From positions 4,322,546 through 4,386,545 of the forward strand of contig CAWJVZ010000004.1 in the NCBI GenBank assembly GCA_963846475.1: 64,000 bases of DNA, written 5' to 3'. The position numbers and the translations under genes were made by a program. Positions 1 through 9,849 of the stretch are shown here, piece by piece. The first letter of the stretch is position 1, and each line of letters starts with the position of its first letter. Source of the DNA: DASWJZ01 sp963846475 (GTDB lineage Bacteria > Pseudomonadota > Alphaproteobacteria > Rhizobiales > Afifellaceae). Below the pieces are notes generated by a model. It was given only the letters and a program-made list of their open reading frames with translations. It ran no database searches and had not been told where the DNA came from.

Positions 1-1005
1 GGCGTCAGGAACCACATCCGTTTCTCCACGCCGGTGCGCTACGTGGAATATTCCAACGAGACCGGAAAGTTCCGGGTGACCAGCGAGGATCTCACGACCC
101 GCGGCACCCGTTCGGAGGATTTCGACTACGTCATTGTCGCCACGGGGCATTTCTCCGTGCCGAACGTGCCGTATTTTGCGGGCGTCGAGAAATTTCCCGG
201 CCGCGTCATGCACGCCCACGATTTCCGCGACGCCCAGGAATTCTCGGGAAAGAACCTGCTGGTCGTCGGCGCCTCATACTCGGCCGAGGACATCGCGCTG
301 CAATGCCATAAATACGGGGCCAAATCGGTCACGATGTGCTGGCGCACCAAGCCGATGGGCTTTCATTGGCCCGGCGGCATGGAGGAGCGGCCGCTCCTCA
401 CCAAGGTCGAAGGCAAGACTGCGCACTTCAAGGACGGCTCGAGCCGCGAGGTCGACGCCATAATCCTGTGCACCGGCTACCTCCATCACTTCCCGTTTCT
501 GGAGGAGAGCCTGCGGCTGAAGACCCGCAACCGGCTCAATCCGCCGGGGCTCTACAAGGGCGTGTTCTGGGAGAAGAACCCGAAGCTCATGTATCTCGGC
601 ATGCAGGACCAGTTCTACACCTTCTCCATGTTCGACGCGCAGGCCTGGCTGGCGCGCGACTTCGTGCTCGGCCGCGTCAAGCTGCCCTCGCAGCCGGAGA
701 TGGAGAAGGAGACGGCGAAGTGGGTGGCGCGCGAGGAGAAGCTCGCAAACCCGACCGAGATGATCGACTTCCAGACCGACTACATGAAGGACATCGTCAA
801 GGACACCGACTATCCGGACTTCGACCTCGACCGCGCCGCCGACATGTTCAAGGAATGGGAGCACCACAAGGAGGAAAGCATTCTGGGCTACCGCGACAAG
901 GCGTTCCCGTCGCCCTGCACGGGGACCATGGGCCGCCTCCACCATACGCCGTGGTTCCAGGCGATGGACAATTCCATGAAAAGCTTTCTCGCCGCAAAGG
1001 CCTGA
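1..1005 (+). CDS. tmm: Trimethylamine monooxygenase, 5'-truncated by window edge
   Basis: Flavin-containing monooxygenase that oxidises trimethylamine to trimethylamine N-oxide with FAD and NADPH in the cytoplasm. The frame is open from base 1, so the N-terminal FAD-binding part (roughly 110-120 residues by comparison with about 450-aa family members) lies outside the window. Visible are an ATG-type FMO motif (ATGHFSVPNVP), an FMO signature-like segment FPGRVMHAHDFRD near residue 65, and an NADPH Rossmann motif GASYSAED near residue 90. The C-terminus (ILGYRDKAFPSPCTGTMG...HHTPWF) matches my memory of bacterial Tmm better than eukaryotic-type FMOs. The demethylase for its product follows after 80 bp, which supports the assignment. 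Confidence 0.88.
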   Translation, partial: GVRNHIRFSTPVRYVEYSNETGKFRVTSEDLTTRGTRSEDFDYVIVATGHFSVPNVPYFAGVEKFPGRVMHAHDFRDAQEFSGKNLLVVGASYSAEDIALQCHKYGAKSVTMCWRTKPMGFHWPGGMEERPLLTKVEGKTAHFKDGSSREVDAIILCTGYLHHFPFLEESLRLKTRNRLNPPGLYKGVFWEKNPKLMYLGMQDQFYTFSMFDAQAWLARDFVLGRVKLPSQPEMEKETAKWVAREEKLANPTEMIDFQTDYMKDIVKDTDYPDFDLDRAADMFKEWEHHKEESILGYRDKAFPSPCTGTMGRLHHTPWFQAMDNSMKSFLAAKA

Positions 1006-1085
1006 GCGCGCCGAAAACCCCGCTTCGTTGATCTGCGGGCGGCCCGGCCCTATGGTCGGGCGGGGGCGCGAACCGGAATCCTGAC

Positions 1086-3441
1086 ATGCTGGATCGGCCC
1101 ACGACGACGTTGGCACCGGCGCCGCCGCCGGCCGGGAGCCGCATCCTGCGCCCGGGCATGCGCGCTCTGCCGCCCGGCGTCGAGCGCTACCTGGTGCAGG
1201 GCGGCCAAAGCCTGGTCGTCGACATTGAGCCCGGCGACCGCATCGTCTTGCGCGATATGGAGGGCGGCCAGACCTGCGAGCTGATCGCCCTCGGTCAGGA
1301 CGGCCGCGTTGATCCCTCGATCGTCGGCGCGCCGCGGCAGAGCGGCAGAGCCCCGTCCCGGGCGCTCGAGAACGCCGCGTTGGCGGAGCGGCTGGCGCGG
1401 CGCGGCATCAGGCTGGACGAGGCGCAGCCGATCCGCCTGTTCGGCCAGGATTGCTGGCCGGGCGCGGCGCAGGAATTCCGCGCCGAGCGGGGCGGAACGC
1501 TGATCGTCTCCGCCCCGGCGGAGGCGATGCATCCCGGCGCCCAGGACACCGCGACGCCGGTCGAGCTCCGCATCGAGCGCGCGACGCTCCGCCCGCCGAA
1601 CGAGATCAGGTTGCCGGAGCCGCTGGCCGACCCGCTGCAGGACGTTCGCGTTAACCGCGCGACGGCGGAGGCCTATTTCGTCCGCGCCGGCGAATACATC
1701 CAGATCGTCGACGTCGCCGGCCGGCAATGCTCGGATTTCCAGTGCTTTGCCGCCAGAAAGCTCGACCGCGGCATCGAGCTGCCGCTCGACGCGACGACGA
1801 CGCGGAGCCTTACCGGTCTCGGCTATCCCGCGCCGGGCCTGCCGGCAAAGGGCTTCGACCAGGATATGGACCCGCTGGTGGAGATCGTGCGCGACACCGT
1901 CGGCCGTCACGACGCCTTCGCGCTCGCCTGCTACGCAAAGTTCTACGAGGACATGGGCTATCCCGGCCACGTCAACTGCACGGACAATTTCAACGGCGCG
2001 CTGGCGCCCTACGGCATCGCGGCGCGCAAGGGCTGGATGGCGCTCAACTTCTTCTACAACACCAGCATCGACGCCCATAACGTCATCACCTTCGACGAGC
2101 CGTGGTCGCGCCCCGGCGATTACGTGCTGCTGCGCGCCGTCACCGATCTCGTCTGCGTTTCCTCCGCCTGCCCGGACGATATCGACCCCGCCAACGGTTG
2201 GGAGCCGACCGACATCCACGTCCGCACCTATTCCGACAGGGAGCGCTTCTCGCGAGCGATCGCTCATCGCATGACGCCCGATGCCGAGCCGAAGATGACC
2301 CGCGAGACCGGCTTTCACTCCCGCTTCGCCGCGCATACCCGCGACTTTGCCGATTACCGCGGTTATTGGCTCGCCCAGAAATTCAACGGCGGCGGAGCGA
2401 TCGACGAATATTGGGCCTGCCGCGAGCGCGCCGTCGTGACGGACCTGTCGCCGCTCCGGAAATTCGAGGTCACCGGCCCCGACGCCGAAGTGCTGATGCA
2501 ATATGCGCTGACGCGCGACGTGCGAAAGCTGGCAATCGGGCAGGTGGTCTATTCCGCCATGTGCTACGAGCACGGCGGCATCCTCGACGACGGCACTTTG
2601 TTCCGTCTCGGCGCCAACAATTTCCGCTGGATCGGCGGCGACGATTACGGCGGCATCTGGCTCCGCGAGCTGGCCGAAAAGCTCGGCCTGCAGGCCTGGG
2701 TGCGCTCCTCGTCGGACCAGCTTCACAACATCGCCGTGCAGGGCCCGAAGAGCCGCGACATCCTCAAAGAGGTGATCTGGACGCCGCCGGCGCAGCCGCA
2801 GCTCGCCGAGCTCGGCTGGTTCCGCTTCGCCATCGGCCGCATCGGCGCCTTCGACGGGCCGCCGATCGTCGTTTCGCGCACCGGCTATACCGGCGAGCTC
2901 GGCTACGAGATTTTTTGCCACCCGAAGGACGCGCCCAAAATCTTCGATGCGGTGTGGGAGGCCGGCAGGCCGCACGGCCTTGCGCCGCTCGGCCTGCAGG
3001 CGCTCGACATGCTCAGAATCGAGGCGGGGCTGGTTTTTGCCAATTACGAGTTCTCCGACCAGACCGATCCCTTCGAGGCCGGCATCGGCTTCACCGTGCC
3101 GCTCAAGTCGAAGACCGACGATTTCGTCGGCCGCGACGCGCTGGTCCGCCGCCAGGCCAACCCGCAGCGCCGGCTGGTCGGCCTGGAGATCGACTTCGAA
3201 CGAGGCCGTCGGCCACGGCGATTGCGTGCATATCGGCCGTGCCCAGATCGGCGTGGTGACCAGCGGCACGCGCTCGCCCATCCTGAAGAAGAACATCGCG
3301 CTCGCCCGCCTCGACGTCAGCGCCGCCGCGCTCGGCTCGGAGGTGGAGGTCGGCAAGCTCGACGGCCATCAGAAGCGCCTGCCCGCCCGCGTCGTGCGCT
3401 TCCCGCATTACGATCCGGAGAAGCTCCGGGTCAGGAGCTAG
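1086..3441 (+). CDS. tdm: Trimethylamine-N-oxide demethylase, one frameshift
   Basis: Converts TMAO to dimethylamine and formaldehyde. The protein has the Tdm architecture: an N-terminal DUF1989 (urea carboxylase-associated) metal-binding half with Cys-rich stretches (GHVNCTDN, VCVSSACPDD), then a GcvT-like tetrahydrofolate-binding half from about residue 400 (RKFEVTGPDAEVL, GYTGELGYEIF). About 784 aa once repaired, the usual size. The frame changes near 3195: GLEID is in one frame, and NEAVGHGDCVHIGRAQIGVVT resumes one base later. Removing one T of the TT there gives an uninterrupted GLEIDSNEAVGHGD. The gene follows tmm directly. Whether the insertion is real or a sequencing error cannot be told from sequence alone. 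Confidence 0.87.
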
Positions 3442-3481
3442 TACTTGCCAGCGCAAATGGATGCGAAAGCGGCGTCCGCGA

Positions 3482-3626
3482 CCGGTTCCTCACCCGCGCA
3501 GCGGGGGAGGGGGACCGCCGAAGGCGGTGGAGGGGGCGAAGGCCGGCCGCGGCGCTCGTGCTCGCCCCCTCCACCATGCTTCGCATGGTCCCCCTCCCCC
3601 GTCGTCCGCGACGGGGGAGGAACCGG
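3482..3626. repeat. Mosaic inverted repeat between tdm and GFA gene
   Basis: The ends are inverted copies (CCGGTTCCTC at 3482 and GAGGAACCGG at 3617). Inside are short hairpins and paired blocks GGGGGAGGGGGACCGCC and its near complement. This is typical of small non-autonomous palindromic elements between rhizobial genes, and it may act as an mRNA-stabilising or terminating structure. Confidence 0.65.
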
Positions 3627-3677
3627 CGCCGGAGGGGCTTGGCGGCGTGGGCACGCCCGGCAAAGCAAGGACGACGG

Positions 3678-4106
3678 ATGACCAGGACCGCGACCTGCCA
3701 GTGCGGGGCCCTCCGCGCCGTCGTCGAGGGCGAGCCCGACCTCGTCGGACTCTGCCACTGCCGCGCCTGCCAGCGGCGCACCGGCGCGCCCGTCTCCGTC
3801 AACGCCTATTTCCGCCGGGAAGCGGTTCGCCTGGAGGGCGAATACCGGACCTACACCCGCGCGGCTTCGGAGGGGCGCACGCTGACAAACCGTTTCTGTC
3901 CGCAATGCGGCACGACAATCTGCTGGACCATGGATCTTCGGCCCGCGCATTACGGCATCGCTGTCGGCGCCTTCGCAGATCCTGAATTCCCCGCCCCGAC
4001 CTATTCGGTCTGGGAGGAGGCGAAGCACTCCTGGGTCACGCTGCCGGGCGCCATCGAACGGTTCCAGCAAGCCCGCGTCGGGCCGCCCGGGCCTGCCCGC
4101 AAATAA
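3678..4106 (+). CDS. GFA/CENP-V family zinc protein
   Basis: Small 142-aa cytoplasmic protein of the glutathione-dependent formaldehyde-activating (GFA) fold. The metal-binding cysteines are visible as CQCG near the N-terminus, CHCRACQRRTGAP near residue 30 and FCPQCGTTICW near residue 75. Many family members have unknown substrates, so formaldehyde binding is not proven. Its position beside tdm, whose reaction releases formaldehyde, makes a role in formaldehyde handling attractive. The ATG at 3678 comes after the mosaic repeat. Confidence 0.75.
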   Translation: MTRTATCQCGALRAVVEGEPDLVGLCHCRACQRRTGAPVSVNAYFRREAVRLEGEYRTYTRAASEGRTLTNRFCPQCGTTICWTMDLRPAHYGIAVGAFADPEFPAPTYSVWEEAKHSWVTLPGAIERFQQARVGPPGPARK

Positions 4107-4286
4107 AGGCGGGATCCGCGTAGACCAATTTTCCTCGCTCGGGGCCGGAGGCGAACCAATCCGCGGCCCCCGGTCCAGAATTGGTGTTGCTCCCCGATGC
4201 TCATCCGACTTAGATTTCCCTAAGGGAGCCTGTCCGGAAGCGCTTGCAGCGCCACGGGATGGCGAAGCCGCGCAAGGGAGGACAGG

Positions 4287-5585
4287 ATGCCGATTGAGAT
4301 CCGATCCAGGCTGAACCGCCGCAAATTCCTCACCGGCGTCGCCGGCGCGGCGCTGATCGCCAACACGTCGATGCCGCGTGTCGCCTTCGCGCAGGACAAG
4401 GTCGTCAAGATCGGCTTCCTGGCGCCGCTCACCGGACCGGTGGCTGCCTGGGGCAAGCCGGGTCTCGACGGCTGCCTGATCTGGGGCGATTGGGTCAACG
4501 CTGCCGGCGGGGTCGACATCGGCGGCGAGGCGCACAAGATCGAGTTCGTCGCCTACGACGACGAATATGACGCCGGCAAGGCCCGCACCGGCGCGACAAA
4601 ACTGATCCAGGAAGACGGCGTGAAATTCATCATGATGCTCGGCGGCGATCCCTGGCCGGGCGTGGAGCAGGTCGCCGAGCGCGCCGGCATGCTGGTCTCG
4701 ACGCTGCTGCCGAGCGACCTCACGCCGGAGACCAAGATGCTGGTAGCGCCCTGCGAGGTGCACCCGATCTACAATGTCACCGGCGTGGAATGGCTGGCGG
4801 AAAACCGCCCGGAGCTGAAGACGGCGGTCATCTGCGCGCAGGACGACGCGCTCGGCAAACCGTCGGTCGCCACCTATCTCGCCGCATTCGAGGCGGCCGG
4901 CATCGATGTGCTTGGCGATCCGCTATTCTTCGACCCGGCGACCACCGACTTCGCGCCGGTCATGACGCAGCTTCTGTCCAACAACCCGGACATCCTCTGC
5001 CTGGATACCTGCTATGCCGATTACGTGCAGCCGCTCTGCGAGCAGGCCTTCCAGCAGGGTTTCAAGGGCCAGATCATCTCCTGCACCGTCGACTACTATC
5101 AGCGCATCGTCGAGCGCACCTCCAAGGAATTCATGGAAGGCGTCGTCTTCCAGTTCCCCGATTTCGACGACCCAAAACTCAACGACCCCACCATCAATTT
5201 CCCCAGGCCGAACGAATTCTACGCCGAATACGTGAAGCGTTACGGCGCCAACGAATGGTCGGCGGTCTCGTGGGAATATGCCTCGATCATGGAGCTGTGG
5301 GCGGAAGCCGCGACGCGCGCCGGCAGCGCCGAGCCGGAAGCGGTGCTCGCCGCCATGAAAGAGGGCGGCACCGGCAAGCACATCTTTGGCGACGCCAAGT
5401 GGTGGGGGACCGAGCTCTTCGGCATCGACAACGCGCTGGTCGGCAACTGGCCCGTCGTCGTCATCCGCGACGGCAAGGCGACGATCGTCGAGTACCGCTC
5501 CATCCCCGCCTGGTGGGACAAGCACAAGGATCTTCTGGTCAAGCACATGACGGCGCTCGGCCAGATGTGGGATCAGCGGACGTAG
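4287..5585 (+). CDS. LIV-type ABC transporter substrate-binding protein
   Basis: Periplasmic binding protein of the branched-chain amino acid/amide family (HAAT, type 1 fold), 432 aa. The N-terminus has a twin-arginine-like motif (NRRKFLTG), a hydrophobic segment and an Ala-rich cleavage region before AQDKVVKIGFLAPLTGP, the family's usual first strand. A good Shine-Dalgarno (AAGGGAGGA) precedes the ATG. Permeases follow. The position after tmm-tdm suggests the ligand is a methylated amine, TMAO or an amide rather than leucine; aromatic stretches such as GGDPWPG and KWWGTELF would suit an aromatic cage. That is inference. Confidence 0.88.
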   Translation: MPIEIRSRLNRRKFLTGVAGAALIANTSMPRVAFAQDKVVKIGFLAPLTGPVAAWGKPGLDGCLIWGDWVNAAGGVDIGGEAHKIEFVAYDDEYDAGKARTGATKLIQEDGVKFIMMLGGDPWPGVEQVAERAGMLVSTLLPSDLTPETKMLVAPCEVHPIYNVTGVEWLAENRPELKTAVICAQDDALGKPSVATYLAAFEAAGIDVLGDPLFFDPATTDFAPVMTQLLSNNPDILCLDTCYADYVQPLCEQAFQQGFKGQIISCTVDYYQRIVERTSKEFMEGVVFQFPDFDDPKLNDPTINFPRPNEFYAEYVKRYGANEWSAVSWEYASIMELWAEAATRAGSAEPEAVLAAMKEGGTGKHIFGDAKWWGTELFGIDNALVGNWPVVVIRDGKATIVEYRSIPAWWDKHKDLLVKHMTALGQMWDQRT

Positions 5586-5627
5586 CGCACTGCTCGCGGG
5601 CAGGGCTGCGTATGCGGGTTTGCACCT

Positions 5628-5761
5628 CCTCTCCCCCGTGGGGAGAGGTCGAGTCCGCGCGCAGCGCGGAGCCGGGTGAGGGTTCTGGCGCCGAGCTTGA
5701 TGATCTTGTCCCTCACCCGGTGGCTACGCCACTCGGCCTCTCCCCGGAGGGGAGAGGAGGG
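5628..5761. repeat. 134-bp mosaic inverted repeat, copy 1
   Basis: Nearly identical in sequence and equal in length to the element at 15456-15589. The outer arms read CCTCTCCCCCGTGGGGAGAGG and CCTCTCCCCGGAGGGGAGAGG, the inner arms GGGTGAGGG and CCCTCACCC. Only the central loop differs clearly between copies. It lies between the binding protein and livH. Confidence 0.85.
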
Positions 5762-5829
5762 CGTCACGGTCAAGCCGATTTTCTTCTTGTCCCGTTTAGG
5801 GGCCGGGCAGCTCCAACCCTGCGTCCCAC

Positions 5830-6696
5830 ATGTCCGCCCTGCTGATCCAGACCGGCTTCAATGCCGCCTACGCCGCCAGCTACATGGCGCTGATCGCCGT
5901 CGGGCTGGTGCTGATTTTTGGCGTCATGGGCGTCATCAATTTCGCCCATGGCGAGCTCTACATGATGGGCGCCTATGCAATCGTCTATCTCTATGCGGGG
6001 CAGCAGCTGCCGTTCCTCGTCGCGGTCGCGGCCGGGCTTGTCTTCGTCGGCTGCCTCGGGCTCGTCATGGAATGGGCGCTGTTCCGGCCGCTCCGCGAAA
6101 ATCCCCTTGGCGGGCTAATCGCCTCGATCGGCTTCCTGCTCATCCTGCAAAGCCTCGCGGTCCTCGGCTTCGGGCTGCGCATGCAGAACGTGCCGCCGGT
6201 CACCAAGGAGCGGCTCATCCTCGGCGGCGCGGTCATCACCTACGAACGGCTGCTGGTGATCGCCGTGACCATCGCGCTCCTGGCGCTCCTATGGCTGTTC
6301 CTGCGAAAAACCCGGTTCGGCTGGGCGCTTCGCGCCGTCGCGCAGGACCGCGAGGCCGCCGCCTTGCAGGGCATCTCCATCAACCAGACGGCCCGCTACG
6401 CCATGTTCATCGGCGCCGGGCTCGCCGGAGTCGCCGGCGCGCTCACCGCGCCGCTTGTGGCACCCACCCCCTATATGGGCCACGCGGTCATCGTCACTGC
6501 CTTCATCATCATCATCGTCGGCGGCATCGGCAGCCTGGAGGGGGCGATCCTCGCGGCCATCGTCTATGCGCTCGTTGATACCGTGGTGACGACGGTCTTC
6601 GACGGCGTCGTCGCCAGCATCGTCGGCCTGCTGCTGATGCTCGTCGTCCTCATCGTCCGGCCGACAGGCCTGTTCGGGGCGAAGGAACGTGCCTGA
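5830..6696 (+). CDS. livH: LIV-type ABC permease (LivH family)
   Basis: Inner-membrane permease, 288 aa, with about eight hydrophobic segments. It has the family features GVMGVINFAHGELYMMGAYA near the N-terminus and the cytoplasmic loop RAVAQDREAAALQGIS that contacts the ATPase. It forms the transmembrane pore with LivM. Its stop overlaps the next start by 8 bp, so the two are translationally coupled. A 134-bp repeat separates it from the binding-protein gene. Confidence 0.9.
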   Translation: MSALLIQTGFNAAYAASYMALIAVGLVLIFGVMGVINFAHGELYMMGAYAIVYLYAGQQLPFLVAVAAGLVFVGCLGLVMEWALFRPLRENPLGGLIASIGFLLILQSLAVLGFGLRMQNVPPVTKERLILGGAVITYERLLVIAVTIALLALLWLFLRKTRFGWALRAVAQDREAAALQGISINQTARYAMFIGAGLAGVAGALTAPLVAPTPYMGHAVIVTAFIIIIVGGIGSLEGAILAAIVYALVDTVVTTVFDGVVASIVGLLLMLVVLIVRPTGLFGAKERA

Positions 6697-7759
6697 GCGG
6701 CGCGGCTTCGGCCGCGGCACGCGCATCGCCGCCGCGCTCCTCGCCGCCACCTGCCTCATCGTTCTGCCGCACCTCCTCTCCTTCTCGCAGCAGGAACTGC
6801 TCGTCTTCCTGGTGATCAACGTCCTGCTGGTGGTGAGCTACCGTCTGCTGACGCTGACCGGCGAGTGGTCGCTTGCCCACGTCGTGCTGATGGGCGTCGG
6901 CGGCTATGCCAGCGCGCTTTACGCCAAGAACTTCGGCGTGCCGGTGCCGCTTGCTATTCCGCTCGGCGCGGTGACGTCCGGCTTCATCGCCTGCGTGCTG
7001 AGCTTTCCGCTCTTCCGCATGAAGGGCTTTTACTTCCTCATCGGCTCGTTCGCCGCCGGCGAGGTGATCCGCCTCATCTGGAAGCGCTTCAGCGATCCTT
7101 TTGGCGGCGCTACGGGGATCAAGCGCATTCCCGGCATCCCCGAGCTGGACCTCGGCTTCCTCCGGATCGATTTCTACCTGCCCACCAACTACTACTATCT
7201 CGTCCTGGCAGTCGCCGCCGTCTCCATCCTTATTCTGCAGCTGATCGAGCGCTCGCGCCTGGGCCTGATCTTCAACGCCATCCACTGGCAGGACCGCCTG
7301 GCCCAGTCGGTCGGCATCGACACTTTTCGCTACCGCATGCTGGCCTTCGTCGTCGCGTCGTTCTTCGCCGGCCTCGGCGGCGCGTTCTACGCCCATTATC
7401 TGTCGACGGTGAATCCCAACCAGTTCGACGTCGACCAGATGGTCTATGTCGTGATCTGGACCATCGTCGGCGGCACCACGCGCCTCTACGGTCCGATCCT
7501 CGGCGTCGTCGCCCTGACGATCGTCGACGAAATCGTGCTGCGGGCCATCGGGATGGACCAGATCCGGCCGCTCCTCTACGGCTCCATCCTGATCGCCGCG
7601 ATCCTGTTCCTGCCCAAGGGCCTGGAGAGCCTCGTCATCCGCGCCGGCGAGCGGCTGGTGAAATCGAAGAAACAGGCGTCATCCTCGGGGGAGCGAAGCG
7701 ACACCCGAGGACCCAGCGATCACAAGGTGCCAACCCTGCATCTGCGGAGCCGTGGGTGA
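6689..7759 (+). CDS. livM: LIV-type ABC permease (LivM family)
   Basis: Second permease of the importer, 356 aa, starting at a GTG inside the end of livH. It shows the LivM pattern of hydrophobic segments and the loop AIHWQDRLAQSVGID; a GGTTRLYGPILG segment near the C-terminus is characteristic. The last ~35 residues (after RLVKSKKQ) are encoded by sequence that looks like an intergenic repeat (GTCATCCTCGGGGGAGCGAA), so the natural C-terminus was probably altered by a repeat insertion. The ATPase genes are not downstream but lie beyond an IS element on the other strand. Confidence 0.9.
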   Translation: MPERRGFGRGTRIAAALLAATCLIVLPHLLSFSQQELLVFLVINVLLVVSYRLLTLTGEWSLAHVVLMGVGGYASALYAKNFGVPVPLAIPLGAVTSGFIACVLSFPLFRMKGFYFLIGSFAAGEVIRLIWKRFSDPFGGATGIKRIPGIPELDLGFLRIDFYLPTNYYYLVLAVAAVSILILQLIERSRLGLIFNAIHWQDRLAQSVGIDTFRYRMLAFVVASFFAGLGGAFYAHYLSTVNPNQFDVDQMVYVVIWTIVGGTTRLYGPILGVVALTIVDEIVLRAIGMDQIRPLLYGSILIAAILFLPKGLESLVIRAGERLVKSKKQASSSGERSDTRGPSDHKVPTLHLRSRG

Positions 7760-8129
7760 CCGCGCCGGATTCCACGGCGCTCGCTCCGCTCAGTCGAGAA
7801 TGAGGTGGAGTGCGGCAGAAACTCACGAATTCGTGAATAGGAATATGTTCACATGAATGGGATTGCTGTGCTATATCCCTCCTGCCGCTCTTCACCGGAG
7901 GGTCTGTGGTGCACCGGAGCTCCATGGGAAGGGCGGGCGGCCCCCGCGGCTGAGCCGGTTTTCCGGACCGGCGCTTCCCCGGGAGGTCCCGAGAGCTTCG
8001 CCCGACCGGCACTACGACCGGTCTGTCGCGGTGTGCGGCTTTAAACCCGGAGGATCGCTTCGGCTTGATCCAACGATGGGGGAAGCGCGAAGGAATGGGG
8101 CCTGATAAGCCGCGCGGACTCCCCACCGT
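7760..8129. other. Noncoding region between livM and IS110 transposase
   Basis: No convincing gene. It contains repeat-like sequence next to livM, a comparatively AT-rich patch around 7825-7860, and GC-rich palindromes that may include one end of the IS element. A 24-bp stretch at 7950 starting CTGAGCCG recurs imperfectly at 9583 on the far side of the transposase. Confidence 0.5.
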
Positions 8130-9380
8130 TTAGCAAGCGCTTTTTTGACTTGCCGCTGCGGTGGCGAACAGGGTGCGGCTGGCGAGCATGGCGCAGGCAA
8201 CGGCGAGCAGACGGTCGGCGACGGAGCGAAGCGCGCGGGCATGCGAATGGCCGCGTTGGCGCAGGGCGGCGTATTTGGCGCGGCTTCGCGGGTCGTGCTG
8301 GATGGCGGTGCGCGCCCAATGATGGACGGCGTCGCTGAGGCGGCGATGACAAGCCCGGCGGCGCAGGACGATGCGGCGCTTGCCCGACTGCTTGGTCACC
8401 GGGGCGACGCCGGACAAGCAGCGCAGCGCCTGATAGTCTCGCTCGCGCAGGGCCTCGCCGGCCTCTGCGAGCAGCGTGGCGCAGACGATCCTTCCGATGC
8501 CTGGCAGGGATCTCAGGATGGTCACGTCACGCTGCTCTTGCGGCTGCCCCGGCGCGTCCTCCTCGGGCGCAGCGAGGCTGGCGAGCAGGCGATCGAGCTC
8601 GCCGTGCGCCTCTTTGATCTGGCGGCTGACGAGGCGCAGGCGGGGAATGAGCGTGCGGATGTGGGCGGTTGCCGCCTCGGTGGCGCCGGCGGCGACCTGG
8701 ATGGACGGCCGGCGGAGCTGCTTCAAGGCCTCGGCCGCATCGAAGCGGCGGATGCGATGCCGCTTGAGGAGCTTGGCGAGACTGGCTTGGCGGAGGCGGC
8801 GGGCCTTATCGGGCGTCGGCGCGCTCTCCCACAGTTGCAGGAACCATTCGGCGGCGAGATCATCGGCGAGCTCCAGCATGGCCGGGAAGTAGCGCCAGAG
8901 CTGGTCTCGCATGCGGTTGGCGAGACGGACCTGCTCGACGGTCAGTTCGTCGGCGATCCGCGACCATTCGCGCAGCTCGATGACCAGCGGATCGGCCGGC
9001 CGCAACGGACGCAGGCGCGGCCGGTCGGTCCTCAGCGCATCGGCCAGCACCTCGGCGTCGCGGCTGTCGTCCTTGGCGCCGGCCAGCGTGAAGCGGTCGC
9101 GGAAGCGGTCGAGCTGCTTGGGATTGACCGCGTAGACGGTGAAGCCGCGCTCCATGAGCGCCTCAACGACCGGCCCGTGCGGCACCTCGATGGCGACATG
9201 CACCGCTTGCGGCGCGGCGCCGCTCGCGGCGATCAGCCAGGCGCCCATCTCAGCCAGGCCCTCGCCGCCATGAGCGAAGCTGCGCACGCGCTTGCCGCGC
9301 CCCTGCGCATCCGACAGACAAACGACATGCGCCTGCGACGCCCAATCGACGCCGGCATACCAGATCGGCTGTTCTTCCAT
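8130..9380 (-). mobile_element. IS110-family transposase (DEDD recombinase)
   Basis: Complete 416-aa transposase. The N-terminal RuvC-like domain shows the acidic residues in GVDWAS, AIEVPHG and AKDDSRDAEVLADAL. The C-terminal Transposase_20 domain carries LPGIGRIVCATLLAE and the SG segment GVAPVTKQSGKRR with the conserved serine. The ATG at 9380 was chosen because the family begins just before YAGVDWA; the frame stays open upstream without similarity. IS110 elements lack ordinary terminal inverted repeats, so I cannot place the element ends. It sits between the permease and ATPase genes of one importer. Confidence 0.93.
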
Positions 9381-9849
9381 GCTCCTCTCCCTGTTCTCGC
9401 AACGAGCCCGCCGCGACGTCGGCCGATCCCTGGACTGGCGCTCAAGGGCGCGGTCTCCCCACTGGGCCTGCAATCGCAGCCGCCAGCCGGGGCACATGTC
9501 CGCGCGTGGTGCTCGCCGCTTTGACAGCGGCGGCGCTGGGGCGCTTCGGTCGCTCCCGGCCGGCCGGCCCCGGTCCTCCTGTCTGAGCCGATTCGCCGGA
9601 CCCGCGAAGCCGCCCGCCCGCTACGGCGCCACGGAGGGCGCGCGTGCGGCCGGCTTCGCTTTCGCCGAGCCAAGCTTTGCAGGATCACCGGCCATCACCG
9701 GTACAGGGGCGCTTGGGAGCGCCGTCTTTGTTTTGTTTTCGCGAGGTGTTCTTTAAGCGCCCCGCCACCCCTCCTCACAGCGAGGAGGACCAGAGTTTTT
9801 CATAGCCTCGGGCCGGTCAGGCCGCGGGACGATTTGGCGCGCCAAAAGA
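9381..9849. other. 5' flank of IS110 transposase; possible bridge RNA region
   Basis: No protein gene seen. In IS110-group elements studied so far, the noncoding end upstream of the recombinase encodes a structured bridge RNA; this flank has the right position and size. It is rich in short GC palindromes (for example CCGGCCGGCCGG near 9559). I could not fold it, so the RNA itself is a hypothesis. Confidence 0.4.

Noticed and set aside
1050..3356. 768-codon minus-strand open frame opposite tdm
   Set aside because: Codon-composition artefact of high GC; tdm is well supported on the plus strand.
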